A stretch of 64,000 nucleotides of DNA from the NCBI GenBank assembly GCA_040394475.1, contig JBEBSD010000001.1, positions 62,001-126,000 on the forward strand, read 5' to 3'. Positions 16,410 to 26,275 of the stretch are shown here, piece by piece. The notes under the pieces are model-generated. The model made no database searches. It was given only the letters and a program-made list of their open reading frames with translations, and was not told where the DNA came from. The DNA is from JBEBSD01 sp040394475. GTDB lineage: Bacteria > Bacteroidota > Bacteroidia > Cytophagales > Spirosomataceae. The stretch's first letter is position 1; every line of letters begins with the position of its first letter. A program made the position numbers and the translations under genes.

Positions 16410-18911
16410 ATGAATACCTTAGCCAAACGATTAATTTGTGTCCTGTTAGCTGGAATGACAGGCTTGTGGACAGTTGTTTCCGCCCAGGCGCCCGTTCAGT
16501 CACCTTCTTCGGAACTGCTTCAGAAAATCAAAAAGCTGAATGTACTGGGGAATGTCCTTTACTTTGCCGCGCATCCGGACGATGAAAACACCACGTTTAT
16601 TGCCTATATGGCCAATGAAAGGTTGTACGAAACGGGCTACCTTTCGCTTACAAGGGGGGATGGGGGACAAAATCTCATCGGGCCCGAAATGAGAGATCTT
16701 TTAGGGATGATCCGGACGCAGGAACTGCTGCAGGCGCGCCGGGTGGATGGCGGAAAACAATACTTTAGCCGGGCCAATGATTTCGGGTTTTCCAAAAACC
16801 CGGAGGAAACCTTTACGATCTGGCAAAAGGAACAAATACTGGCCGACGCCGTCTGGATTATCCGGCGGGTACAACCCGACGTGATCGTGACGCGGTTTCC
16901 CCCCGACGAACGTGCGGGCCATGGGCACCATACTGCTTCGGCGCTGCTGGCAGCGGAGGCGTTTGATGCCGCCGGGGATCCCGCGCGGTTTCCGGAACAA
17001 TTGGCATACGTGTCGGTTTGGAAGCCCGCGAGGCTGGTTTGGAACATCAGCATGTGGGCCGTCCGGGACCGCGCCGCCTTTATCAGAAATGCAGCAGGAT
17101 ACCTGCAGCTGGATCTGGGAGGGTATAATCCGCTGTTAGGGAAGTCGTACGGAGAAATCGCGGCCCGCAGCCGGAGCATGCACAAAAGTCAGGGGTTTGG
17201 AGCAGTGGGGAGCCGTGGAACGAATGTAGAGTATTTCGAACATGTTAAGGGGGAGAAAGGGACTACCGACTTGCTGGATGGCGTTAATACGACATGGACA
17301 CGGGTACCCGGCGGAGCAGCGGTAGAAGCGCTGGTAGCGAAGGCGATCCGTGACTTTCAGCCATCCGATCCGGCCTCCAGTGTGCCGGCTCTCCTGGAAA
17401 TCCGCAAGACCCTTCGAACGCTGCCCACCGGCTTTTGGACAACCACCAAGCTGGAGGAAGTAAATCAGCTGTTGAAAGAAGTGATGGGCCTCTACCTCGA
17501 AGCGACGGTCAGCACTGATTCGTATACGCCCGGGGAAAACATGACCGTCTCGCTGGAGGCTATTAACCGTTCGGAAGCCAGACCCGTTTTACAAGCGGTG
17601 CGGCTCCCGTTTTCAGACCAGGATACGACAATAGCCGCCGTATTGAAACCGAACGAACTTTTGACCTTCAGTACCACCGTCCGGATCCCGGAGGAGACGC
17701 CGGTCACCCAACCTTACTGGCTGAAGAAGGACATTGGTTACACCGGTGTTTTCGAAGTCCCGGATCAGCTCGAACGAGGCGTCCCCGAAAACCCGCCGGC
17801 AGCTGCTGTTGCATGTACCGTTGTACTCCAGGGAGAGTCCCTTGCGTTTTCTATCCCTGTTGTTTATAAAAGAAGGGATCCGGTGCGGGGCGAAGTCTAC
17901 CAGCCGCTGGTGATTACGCCTCCCGTATATGTGACGATCGGACAGGAGGTCTGTATGTTCGATGGCCCGTCGGCAAAGCCGGTATCCGTGCGGGTGAAAG
18001 CGGGAAAAGAGGGAGGTGAAGGCAGTGTCTCGCTTCGTTTGCCGGAGGGCTGGAAGGTTGTTCCGGCCGGCATACCCTTTGAATTGACAGGGAAAGGAGC
18101 GGAACGCGAGCTTCAGTTTCAGGTAACGCCGCCGGAACAGTCGGCGGTAGCGACCATGAATGCCGTAGCAACCATGAACGGCAGGGAGTATAACAGGGGC
18201 CTGGGGCTTATAGCCTACGAACACATTCCCCGTCTGGTTTATTTTCCGCAGGCGACGGCCCGTGCCGTAAAGATCGACCTGGTCAGAAAAGGAAAAGAGA
18301 TCGGGTACATTATGGGCCCGGGCGACGCTGTTCCGGACGCGCTGCGGCAGTTGGGCTACCAGGTGACCTTACTGGAAGACAACGATATCTACCTGGAAAA
18401 TCTGAGCCGGTTCGATGCGGTGGTCACCGGTGTCCGGGTGTATAACACCCATCCGGCCATGCAGCGTCATCAGCCTGTTTTACTGGAGTATGTGAAAAAG
18501 GGCGGAAACCTGGTAGTGCAGTACAATACAATGGACCTCCTTTTAAAGGATTTGGGACCTTATCCGTTTGACCTTTCCCGTAACCGGGTCGCGGAAGAGG
18601 AAGCGCCGGTGCAGATCCTGAACCCGGGGCATAGGGTGATGAATCATCCCAATAAGATTACGCAGGCTGATTTTGACGGCTGGGTACAGGAGCGGGGGCT
18701 TTATTTCCCCGAAAACTGGGATCCCCGGTATCAGACCGTCATTGCCTCCGCCGACCCCGGAAGTCCTTCGCTGGAAAGCGGTATCCTGGTGGCGAAGTAT
18801 GGAGAAGGATACTACGTATACAGCAGTTTATCCTGGTTCCGGGAATTGCCGGCCGGAGTTCCCGGCGCCAGCCGCCTGTTTGTAAACATACTTTCTTTAG
18901 GGAAGGAGTAG
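16410..18911 (+). CDS. Secreted PIG-L family deacetylase
   Basis: An 833-residue exported protein. After a signal peptide (to about residue 26, VVSAQA) comes a PIG-L/LmbE deacetylase domain with the zinc motif AHPDDE (54-59) and the later GHGHHTAS. The family removes N-acetyl groups from sugars such as GlcNAc derivatives. The remaining 550 residues contain Ig-like strands and a C-terminal part that resembles a ThuA/glutamine-amidotransferase-like fold (FDAVVTGVRVYNTHPAM). A second catalytic role for that part is not supported. It precedes the keto-glycoside set by 180 AT-rich bases and may serve the same substrate. Confidence 0.85.
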   Translation: MNTLAKRLICVLLAGMTGLWTVVSAQAPVQSPSSELLQKIKKLNVLGNVLYFAAHPDDENTTFIAYMANERLYETGYLSLTRGDGGQNLIGPEMRDLLGMIRTQELLQARRVDGGKQYFSRANDFGFSKNPEETFTIWQKEQILADAVWIIRRVQPDVIVTRFPPDERAGHGHHTASALLAAEAFDAAGDPARFPEQLAYVSVWKPARLVWNISMWAVRDRAAFIRNAAGYLQLDLGGYNPLLGKSYGEIAARSRSMHKSQGFGAVGSRGTNVEYFEHVKGEKGTTDLLDGVNTTWTRVPGGAAVEALVAKAIRDFQPSDPASSVPALLEIRKTLRTLPTGFWTTTKLEEVNQLLKEVMGLYLEATVSTDSYTPGENMTVSLEAINRSEARPVLQAVRLPFSDQDTTIAAVLKPNELLTFSTTVRIPEETPVTQPYWLKKDIGYTGVFEVPDQLERGVPENPPAAAVACTVVLQGESLAFSIPVVYKRRDPVRGEVYQPLVITPPVYVTIGQEVCMFDGPSAKPVSVRVKAGKEGGEGSVSLRLPEGWKVVPAGIPFELTGKGAERELQFQVTPPEQSAVATMNAVATMNGREYNRGLGLIAYEHIPRLVYFPQATARAVKIDLVRKGKEIGYIMGPGDAVPDALRQLGYQVTLLEDNDIYLENLSRFDAVVTGVRVYNTHPAMQRHQPVLLEYVKKGGNLVVQYNTMDLLLKDLGPYPFDLSRNRVAEEEAPVQILNPGHRVMNHPNKITQADFDGWVQERGLYFPENWDPRYQTVIASADPGSPSLESGILVAKYGEGYYVYSSLSWFRELPAGVPGASRLFVNILSLGKE

Positions 18912-19091
18912 TAAAAAACCAACGCCGGCGCGTAACCTGTATAAGCAGCAGAAGAATTGGCGGAATCTTAAAAAAACTTGCTTGGATGATATGCTATGAT
19001 AAAATTATTGAAAATTTTAATGGTGATCTAAACTATAATATAGTAAATTTAGCCCCTTAACCGTATCTATTAACCCCTAACATGTTTATAT

Positions 19092-20375
19092 ATGGCGACT
19101 TCACGGAGAGATATTTTGAAACTCGCGGGTATTGCTCTGGCTGGAGGTAGTTTTCCTTCCATAATTATTCCGCAGAAAAGTTTTGCGGGAACCAATAGTG
19201 AAACATTGAAAGTAGGCCTTATCGGTTGTGGAGGCCGTGGGTCGGGTGCGGCCAAGCAAGCGCTCAGCGCTGATTCCAATGTAGTATTGCATGCCATGGG
19301 CGATATTTTCAGCGATAAGCTGGAGGCGTCGCTGGAGGGCTTGAAAAAGGTGCACGGGGATAAAGTGAAAGTAGATGAGGGCCATAAATTCCTGGGTTTC
19401 GATGCCTTTCAGAAAGTAATTGATTCGGGAGTTGACGTCGTGTTGCTGGCAACACCTCCGCACTTTCGTCCGGAACACCTCACCGCAGCCGTGAATGCCG
19501 GGAAGCATGTGTTTTGCGAAAAGCCCATCGCAGTGGACGCCCCGGGGGTCCGGAAAGTCCTGGCTGCTGCAAAACTGGCGAAAGAAAAGCAGTTATCCCT
19601 GGTTTCGGGTTTCTGCTGGCGGTACGATGAACCCAAAAGGGAAAGCTTCAGCCGGATCCTTGACGGTTCTATTGGAGAGATCAATACAGTTTACAATACC
19701 TACAATACCGGTTTGCTCTGGTCTTTCCCGCGGAAGGACGGCTGGACAGATATGGAATACCAACTGCGGAACTGGATGTATTATACCTGGCTTTCGGGAG
19801 ATCATCTTGTGGAACAGGCAGTGCACAGCATCGACATGATGTCATGGGCGTTTGGCGATAAGCCTCCGGTAAGTGCGATTGGTACAGGGGGACGCCAGGT
19901 GCGGGTTGATCCGCAGTTCGGCTATATCTTCGACCATTTCGGCATTACGTATGAATATGAAAATGGTGCCAAGGGGTTCCATTTCTCCAGACAACAGGCG
20001 AATTGCGATACGTCGTATTTAGTGGAAAGCCTGGGAACCAAAGGCCGTGCCATGGTCGATTGCTCCAGAAGAGTCCACGAAGTCTACGGGTCCAAACCCT
20101 GGAAGTATACAGGGAAGGGTGGGGACATGTATCAAAACGAACACAACGAGCTGTTTGCCTCCATCCGGAATGGCAAACCGATGAATGACGGAGAGTGGAT
20201 GTCGCAAAGTACCCTTATCGCGATTATGGGACGTATGGCGGCCTATACTGGTAAAAAGATCACCTGGGAGCAGGCTCTTAGCTCCAATGAGAAACTGGGG
20301 CCGGATACCTATTCCTGGGATACCGCCGTACCTGTGGCAGAGATAGCCCGCCCCGGATTTACCGCATTTAGCTGA
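19092..20375 (+). CDS. Exported Gfo/Idh/MocA oxidoreductase
   Basis: A 427-residue NAD(P)-dependent sugar oxidoreductase with a twin-arginine-like leader (SRRDILKLAGIALAGGS), so it acts in the periplasm. The Rossmann motif is GLIGCGGRGSG, and the family signature CEKPIAVD holds the catalytic lysine. The C-terminal substrate domain has WLSGDHLVEQAVHSIDMM. Periplasmic members often carry tightly bound NAD and oxidise sugars at C3. It opens a run of four co-directional genes, the others being a TIM barrel, a second oxidoreductase and a DUF1080 protein. This context supports 3-keto-glycoside chemistry. Confidence 0.9.
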   Translation: MATSRRDILKLAGIALAGGSFPSIIIPQKSFAGTNSETLKVGLIGCGGRGSGAAKQALSADSNVVLHAMGDIFSDKLEASLEGLKKVHGDKVKVDEGHKFLGFDAFQKVIDSGVDVVLLATPPHFRPEHLTAAVNAGKHVFCEKPIAVDAPGVRKVLAAAKLAKEKQLSLVSGFCWRYDEPKRESFSRILDGSIGEINTVYNTYNTGLLWSFPRKDGWTDMEYQLRNWMYYTWLSGDHLVEQAVHSIDMMSWAFGDKPPVSAIGTGGRQVRVDPQFGYIFDHFGITYEYENGAKGFHFSRQQANCDTSYLVESLGTKGRAMVDCSRRVHEVYGSKPWKYTGKGGDMYQNEHNELFASIRNGKPMNDGEWMSQSTLIAIMGRMAAYTGKKITWEQALSSNEKLGPDTYSWDTAVPVAEIARPGFTAFS

Positions 20376-20453
20376 TAGCAATTAACCTCTTACTCTAATC
20401 TCCTGCCATTCCGAAATCCGATGGAAAAAAGAATGGCAGGTATTTTTGCTTAT

Positions 20454-21353
20454 ATGAACAGAAGAGAATTTATTAGGGCCAATGCAATGGCAGCGGCGGT
20501 AGTTACATTAGGGGTGACCGACGGTAACGCACACGGGAATAATACGGCGCCGCCTATGGTGAAGAAAAGCCTGAAATGGGGAATGGTGAAGGAAAACTTG
20601 TCGGTTATGGATAAGTTTAAACTCCTCAAGGATATTGGTTTCGACGGGGTCGAGCTCGATTCTCCTAATGAGCTGCCGATGAAGGAAATCCTGGAAGCCC
20701 GCGATAAAACAGGGCTGGAGCTTCCGGGGACCGTGAATTCGGTGCACTGGAAGTCTCCGTTGACCGATGCCGATCCTGACAAAAGGAAGGCATGCCTGGA
20801 TTCGATGAAACAGGCATTGCGGGATACGAAACAATATGGCGGAACGACAGTCCTGCTCGTTCCGGGAGTGGTAAATGCCGGTACCAGCTACCAGGAAGCA
20901 TGGGACCGTTCGATTGCTGAAGTGAAAAAGCTGATTCCTGTCGCGGAAGAAACCGGTATTAAAATCGCTTTTGAAAATGTCTGGAATAATTTTATTCTGA
21001 GCCCGATAGAAGCCGCCCGGTACGTGGATGAATTCAACCACCCGCTGATAGGATGGTACTTCGACGTTGGAAATATCCTGCGTTACGGATGGCCTGTGCA
21101 TTGGATCGAGGTACTCGGCAAGCGCATAATGAAGCTGGATATCAAAGAGTACAGCCTGAAAATGATGAATGAAGAAGGACTGTGGAAAGGGTTTCAGGTG
21201 GAATTGCTGGAAGGTGACTGCAACTGGCCGGAGGTCAATAAAGCCCTGACCCGGGTTGGATACACGGGCTGGGCGTCGGCAGAAGTAACCGGCGGCGACC
21301 GGACACGCCTTTTAACGATAAAGGAAAAAATGGACGCCATCTTCAAAGCGTAA
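20454..21353 (+). CDS. Exported sugar phosphate isomerase/epimerase-like TIM barrel
   Basis: A 299-residue xylose-isomerase-like TIM barrel. The open frame begins at 20421, but the ATG at 20454 gives a twin-arginine-like leader (MNRREFIRANAMAAAVV), so that start is chosen. Metal-ligand regions are visible: VELDSPNE, IAFENVWNNF, GWYFDVGN and KLDIKEY. Related barrels encoded beside Gfo/Idh/MocA and DUF1080 genes isomerise or eliminate keto-sugars; the exact reaction is inference. It is 78 bases after the first oxidoreductase and 38 bases before the second, so an operon is likely. Confidence 0.85.
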   Translation: MNRREFIRANAMAAAVVTLGVTDGNAHGNNTAPPMVKKSLKWGMVKENLSVMDKFKLLKDIGFDGVELDSPNELPMKEILEARDKTGLELPGTVNSVHWKSPLTDADPDKRKACLDSMKQALRDTKQYGGTTVLLVPGVVNAGTSYQEAWDRSIAEVKKLIPVAEETGIKIAFENVWNNFILSPIEAARYVDEFNHPLIGWYFDVGNILRYGWPVHWIEVLGKRIMKLDIKEYSLKMMNEEGLWKGFQVELLEGDCNWPEVNKALTRVGYTGWASAEVTGGDRTRLLTIKEKMDAIFKA

Positions 21354-21391
21354 AGGAAACCGGTTTTTGAAATTAACAGCATTTCTACGGA

Positions 21392-22687
21392 ATGAAATCA
21401 GAAAAACTACCAGAAAATAAGGACTCCCCGAGTGGGGTCTCCCGGCGGAACTTTATTAAAAGCACTGCTGCCGCACTGGCGGCATTTTCCATTGTCCCGA
21501 GGCACGTCCTGGGAAAGGGCTTTCTCGCCCCGAGCGACCAGCTTACCAAGGGGATCATCGGAGTGGGCGGGATGGGCCAGAACCATATCCCCTACGGTGG
21601 TACCAGGGTCGTGGCCATTTGCGATGTGGATGATAATCATCTGAAGTCGACCCTGGCCAAGCTGGAGAAAGGAACAAAAGCGTTCAAAGACTACCGGGAG
21701 CTTATTCAGTTGCCCGAAGTGGATATTGTGCATATCGCCACCCCTCCTCACTGGCACGGGATCATGGGCGCGGATGCAGCCAGGGCCGGAAAGGATATCT
21801 GGGCGGAGAAGCCCATGACCAGGACGATCGGAGAGGGAAAGCGGTTGGTGGAAGCCGTGCAGCAGCACGGACGGATTTTCCGCCTGAATACGTGGTTCCG
21901 GTTTGACAGCAATTTCTACGGGATGAATACAACCGTAAAGCCCATCAAAAAGCTGGTAGACAGCGGATTATTAGGCTGGCCCCTGAAGGTAACCGTAAGC
22001 CGCCATACCGGGTTTGACTGGAAGTTTTTCTGGGTAGGGAAGACCGATTTGCAGCCGGAACCGGTACCGGCAGCGCTGGATTACGACCAATGGCTGGGGC
22101 CTGCACCGCATAAACCGTATAACAAGCATCGCGTACACGGGACTTTCCGGGGATACTGGGATTATGACGGGGGAGGTCTGGGCGATATGGGACAGCATTA
22201 CCTGGATCCGGTTCAGTATTTCCTGGGGAAAGACCATACCAGTCCGGTCAGTGTGGAAATCGATGCCCCGCAGCAGCATACTGATGCCGTCGGAACCTGG
22301 AGGCGGATTGAATATACCTACGATGACGGCTGTAAAATTATCCTGGACGGAGAAGGAACGGATACCAGCGCCGCCTACATCGAGGGGCCGTTGGGAAAAG
22401 TGTACAACGGGTTCCGGTGTGATATTCCGGATATCGATAAGAAACTGGCGGCATTCCCGGATCCGGAACCGCAGGTGACCGACTTTGTAGAGGCCGTGAA
22501 GAAAAGACAGAAGTTTGCGCTGAACGAGGAAAACGGGCACCGGTCGTGTACGATTGTCAATATGGGACTGGCGGCGTTGCGGCTGGGGCGGTCGTTGAAA
22601 TATGACCCGGTGAAGCAGCTGTTTATTGACGATGAAGGTGCAAATCGCCTCATCGACCAACCCATGAGAGCACCCTTTACTTTGTAA
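21392..22687 (+). CDS. Second exported Gfo/Idh/MocA oxidoreductase
   Basis: A 431-residue relative of the gene at 19092, with a twin-arginine-type leader (SRRNFIKSTAAALAAFS). Its Rossmann segment is IGVGGMGQNH, its catalytic-lysine signature is WAEKPMTR, and the C-terminal domain has GGGLGDMGQHYLDPVQYF. Sequence differs enough from the first copy to argue against recent duplication and for a different step, for example re-reduction of the keto sugar after cleavage, or a different substrate. It lies in the same run as the TIM barrel and DUF1080 genes. Substrate is unknown. Confidence 0.88.
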   Translation: MKSEKLPENKDSPSGVSRRNFIKSTAAALAAFSIVPRHVLGKGFLAPSDQLTKGIIGVGGMGQNHIPYGGTRVVAICDVDDNHLKSTLAKLEKGTKAFKDYRELIQLPEVDIVHIATPPHWHGIMGADAARAGKDIWAEKPMTRTIGEGKRLVEAVQQHGRIFRLNTWFRFDSNFYGMNTTVKPIKKLVDSGLLGWPLKVTVSRHTGFDWKFFWVGKTDLQPEPVPAALDYDQWLGPAPHKPYNKHRVHGTFRGYWDYDGGGLGDMGQHYLDPVQYFLGKDHTSPVSVEIDAPQQHTDAVGTWRRIEYTYDDGCKIILDGEGTDTSAAYIEGPLGKVYNGFRCDIPDIDKKLAAFPDPEPQVTDFVEAVKKRQKFALNEENGHRSCTIVNMGLAALRLGRSLKYDPVKQLFIDDEGANRLIDQPMRAPFTL

Positions 22688-22750
22688 TTTATCAGGTTCG
22701 AATAGCGCATTCATTGCTATCGTTAACGGATATCAGAAACTGATTTAAAC

Positions 22751-25700
22751 GTGAAAAAATATCTCTTTAGTGCACTTCTTTTAGGAATAACCCTTTCGTC
22801 GGTAAACGCGCAGAGAGCGGATACCCGAACAGTGGAAACGCGGATAGCGGACTTACTGGCGCAGACTCCTGCAGACAATGCGCGGCAATTGCTGACCAAT
22901 GCGGAAGAAATAGCGGCGTTAGGCAAACCCGGAATCGTACAGCTGGTGACCGGTTTGTCGGCCCTTGAAATGGGACAAAGGGGTTCATTGGAATTTGCTA
23001 TCGGGGGCTTTACGTACTATGTGAACCAGCCGGAAAGGGAGAACTGGCGGAAGCTCGCCGCAGAAGCGTATGCGGAAGCGCTTCCCCGCTTGTCGGATAT
23101 CAACAGTAAAGCGTTTGTCCTGTCTCAATTGCAGCAGATTGATAAAGGAGAGGGCTTGAAGGTCCTGACGGCACTGCTCGAAGACCGGGAACTGGCCGGA
23201 CCGGCAGCGAGGGCGCTGGCGCAGATTGCAACGCCCGGGGCCGGAGAAGCTTTATTAAAAGGATTGGCTAATCCGGGCGACCGGCAGCTTTCGCTGATAG
23301 AAGCGCTGGGAGATATGCAGTACCAGGCCGCTGCGCCGGTACTGGAACGGTTGGCAGCCGGAGAAGAGGCGGCAATCCGCAAAGTTTCCCAGTATGCGCT
23401 GGCCCGGATCGGTGCTCCTTCTTCCGAAGCAGTGCTGGCGAAAGCAGCAGCCAACGCGGGCTGGATCTATGAAACGTCTAATGCTACTGCCAGTTACCTG
23501 CAGTATCTGAACCGGTTGTCGGTCAATGGCCACGCAGCGACAGCCGAAAAGGCGGCCGATGCCTTGCTGAAAAAGGCAACCGGCGCCAATCAAGGGCACA
23601 CGCGGGCAGCTGCACTAAGCATCCTGGCTTCAGCAGCAGGCGAAAAGAGTGTTCCAACTCTGGTTAAAGCTGCTGAAAGTACGAATGCAGCTTACCGGGG
23701 CGCAGCATTGTCGAATCTGGGTAGATTTGCCGGCCCGGCGATTACCGGTTTATTGGTCAAATCGCTTGCAAAAGGGACACCGGATACCAAGGCAGATATT
23801 CTTTCATTTTTGGGTAATAACGGGTCATCGGCTGCATTGCCGGCTGCAGTAGCTAACCTTGCTTCTTCCAATACGGGTGTGAAACTGGCAGCGATAGCCG
23901 CGGTAGGCAAGCTGGGCGGGGAAGGGAGTATTGCAAAGCTGCTGCCCCTGCTGAAAACAGGCAATACAGCCGTGGTCGGAGCCGTAGCCGGCGCGCTGCA
24001 GACCATCAAAGGAGCGGGTGTGGTGAAAGAGGTGGCTGCCGTGCTTCCCGCGCTGCCGGACGCAGCCAAGCCTGCGCTGATCAATGTACTGGCTTCCCGC
24101 GCCGCAAGTGATCAGCTGGGAGTGGTGTCCGGTTTGTTGAGCAGCAAGAATACGGCCGTTCAATCGGCGGCGTTTGCAGCGCTGAAAACGATGGCCGGCT
24201 CTAAGGACCTGCCGCAGTTATTTTCTTTATTGAATACGATCCGCGACCCGGACCATCTGAGTGCCGTACAGGATGCTGTGAAGGGGGCCGTAAAAGGGGT
24301 TGGATCTACCGATCAGCAAACCGGGCTATTGTTGGGGCAATTGAATCAGACTGCCGATAAATCGGCGTTTCTGCCCGTGCTGGCGGGTGTGGGCGGCAAG
24401 CAGGCCCTGCAGGCAGTCGTGTCTTCCTTTGCCGGGGGTGACGCACGAACAAAACAATCTGCGGTAGCCGCGCTTTCCAACTGGTCCGACAACAGTGCAC
24501 TGGATGAATTGTACGCGATCGGGAAAAATGCCGGTGATCCGACGCTGCAGCAGGACGCGGTAACGGGCTTTGTAAAAACGATCGGACGCTCCGGGGATAA
24601 TCCGGTCCAGAAAGTGCTGCAATTGCGGAAAGCCCTGGAAATGGCACAGAACTCTGCACAAAAGAAGCTGGTTATCAATGAATTACAAAAGAATAAAACC
24701 TTTGGGGCGCTGCTGATTGCCGGGAACTACCTGGAGGATCCGGAGTTGCAGCAGGCCGCGGCTCAGGCGGTGATGAACATCGGGCTGTCGGGTGCCGGGT
24801 TTTCGGGGCCGGATGCAAAGCGATTGCTGAACCGGACCATGGAAGTATTGAAAGGCGCGGATAGTGATTACCAGAAAGAGGCTATCCGGAAACACCTTGC
24901 GTCGCTTCCGCAGGAAGAGGGATTTGTATCCCTGTTTAATGGAAAAGACCTGACAGGCTGGAAGGGACTGGTGGCCAATCCGATCAAACGGGCAGCTATG
25001 AGTGCGGATTCACTGGCTTACTATCAGAAACGGGCAGATGAAGTGATGCGTACCGGCTGGGTGGTGGAAAACGGAGAACTGATGTTTACCGGGAAAGGGC
25101 AGAATATCTGTACCGAAAAAGCCTACGGGGATATAGAAATGTACGTGGACTGGAAGCTGGACGCCGATGGCGAGGAAGGCGATGCCGGGATTTACCTGAG
25201 GGGATCTCCCCAGGTGCAGATATGGGATACGAGCCGTGTAAAAGTAGGCGCCCAGGTAGGGTCCGGAGGCTTGTACAATAATCAGGTCCATCCGAGTATA
25301 CCAACGAAAGTAGCCGACAACGCTTTGGGCGAATGGAATACGTTCTATATTAAAATGGTGGGCGACCGGGTGACCGTGGATCTGAATGGTGAACGCGTCG
25401 TGGACAATATCATCATGGAAAATCTATGGGACCGGAAACAGCCCATTTTCCCGATTGAGCAGCTGGAACTGCAGGCGCACGGTACAAAGGTGTATTACAG
25501 GGATATTTACGTGAAGGAATTGCCGAGGGTGGAGCCGTTCCAATTGAGTGAAGCAGAAAAAAAAGACGGGTATAAGGTCTTGTTTGACGGAACCAACATG
25601 CATGAGTGGACGGGCAGCACCGAAAACTATTTTATTGAAAACGGTGATATGGTGATAGTACCCAAAGGCCGTGGAGGTGGAAATCTCTTTACGAAAGATG

Positions 25701-26218
25701 AATACGCCGATTTTAATTTCCGTTTTGAGTTTCAACTGACGCCGGGGGCTAATAACGGGCTCGGTATCCGGGCGCCCCTGGAAGGAGATGCGGCGTATGT
25801 CGGCGCCGCTGAATTGCAGATTCTGGACGATACAGCGCCTATTTACAAAAACCTGGAACCTTATCAGTACCACGGATCCGTCTACGGAATCATCGCAGCC
25901 AAACGGGGACATCTGAAACCTGTCGGGGAATGGAACTACGAGGAAGTAGTCGTACAGGGATCAAAAATAAAGGTCATTTTGAACGGAACGACCATCGTGG
26001 ACGGAGACCTGGTGGAAGCAACCAAAAATGGTATCCCCGATAAAAAGGAACACCCCGGCCTGCATCGGAAAACGGGCCATATCGGTTTTCTGGGTCATGG
26101 AAGCGTCGTACGGTTCCGTAATATCAGGATCAAAGACCTGACCGTGCAGAAAGAAGAGCCGGTAGTAGAGCAGGCCGTACCCGGGAAAAAAGGGAAAAAG
26201 AAGAAAGTAAAAAAATAA
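22751..26218 (+). CDS. HEAT-repeat protein with two DUF1080 (3-keto-disaccharide hydrolase) domains
   Basis: A 1155-residue exported protein starting at a GTG with signal peptide KKYLFSALLLGITLSSVNAQ. Residues about 30-700 are alanine/leucine-rich HEAT-like helical repeats. Then come two DUF1080 jelly rolls: about 720-920 (start FVSLFNGKDLTGWKG) and about 937-1135 (start YKVLFDGTNMHEWTG). DUF1080 domains cleave 3-keto-glycosides in characterised relatives. Each contains the GAQ/GIR-type strand and an acidic EYADFNFRFEF-like segment. The tail is lysine-rich (KKGKKKKVKK). A strong terminator follows at 26226. The HEAT part may hold the polymer or a partner protein. Confidence 0.88.
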   Translation: MKKYLFSALLLGITLSSVNAQRADTRTVETRIADLLAQTPADNARQLLTNAEEIAALGKPGIVQLVTGLSALEMGQRGSLEFAIGGFTYYVNQPERENWRKLAAEAYAEALPRLSDINSKAFVLSQLQQIDKGEGLKVLTALLEDRELAGPAARALAQIATPGAGEALLKGLANPGDRQLSLIEALGDMQYQAAAPVLERLAAGEEAAIRKVSQYALARIGAPSSEAVLAKAAANAGWIYETSNATASYLQYLNRLSVNGHAATAEKAADALLKKATGANQGHTRAAALSILASAAGEKSVPTLVKAAESTNAAYRGAALSNLGRFAGPAITGLLVKSLAKGTPDTKADILSFLGNNGSSAALPAAVANLASSNTGVKLAAIAAVGKLGGEGSIAKLLPLLKTGNTAVVGAVAGALQTIKGAGVVKEVAAVLPALPDAAKPALINVLASRAASDQLGVVSGLLSSKNTAVQSAAFAALKTMAGSKDLPQLFSLLNTIRDPDHLSAVQDAVKGAVKGVGSTDQQTGLLLGQLNQTADKSAFLPVLAGVGGKQALQAVVSSFAGGDARTKQSAVAALSNWSDNSALDELYAIGKNAGDPTLQQDAVTGFVKTIGRSGDNPVQKVLQLRKALEMAQNSAQKKLVINELQKNKTFGALLIAGNYLEDPELQQAAAQAVMNIGLSGAGFSGPDAKRLLNRTMEVLKGADSDYQKEAIRKHLASLPQEEGFVSLFNGKDLTGWKGLVANPIKRAAMSADSLAYYQKRADEVMRTGWVVENGELMFTGKGQNICTEKAYGDIEMYVDWKLDADGEEGDAGIYLRGSPQVQIWDTSRVKVGAQVGSGGLYNNQVHPSIPTKVADNALGEWNTFYIKMVGDRVTVDLNGERVVDNIIMENLWDRKQPIFPIEQLELQAHGTKVYYRDIYVKELPRVEPFQLSEAEKKDGYKVLFDGTNMHEWTGSTENYFIENGDMVIVPKGRGGGNLFTKDEYADFNFRFEFQLTPGANNGLGIRAPLEGDAAYVGAAELQILDDTAPIYKNLEPYQYHGSVYGIIAAKRGHLKPVGEWNYEEVVVQGSKIKVILNGTTIVDGDLVEATKNGIPDKKEHPGLHRKTGHIGFLGHGSVVRFRNIRIKDLTVQKEEPVVEQAVPGKKGKKKKVKK

Positions 26219-26225
26219 GTGGTTG

Positions 26226-26253
26226 CAGCCTGCTTTCCGACGTAAGCAGGCTG
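26226..26253 (+). terminator. Terminator after the HEAT-DUF1080 gene
   Basis: A 10-bp perfect stem (arm CAGCCTGCTT) with an 8-base loop sits 8 bases after the stop codon and is followed by a T-rich stretch (TATACTTTT). It separates the keto-glycoside set from the heptose gene. Confidence 0.75.
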
Positions 26254-26275
26254 TATACTTTTAACGGATAGGACA

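Noticed and set aside
17613..18224. Minus-strand frame of 203 codons inside the PIG-L gene
   Set aside because: Shadow of a real gene with signal peptide and zinc motif on the plus strand.
22690..22750. GTTCGAAT stretch resembling a tRNA T-loop
   Set aside because: No acceptor or anticodon stem can be drawn around it; it is only a short chance match in a gap.
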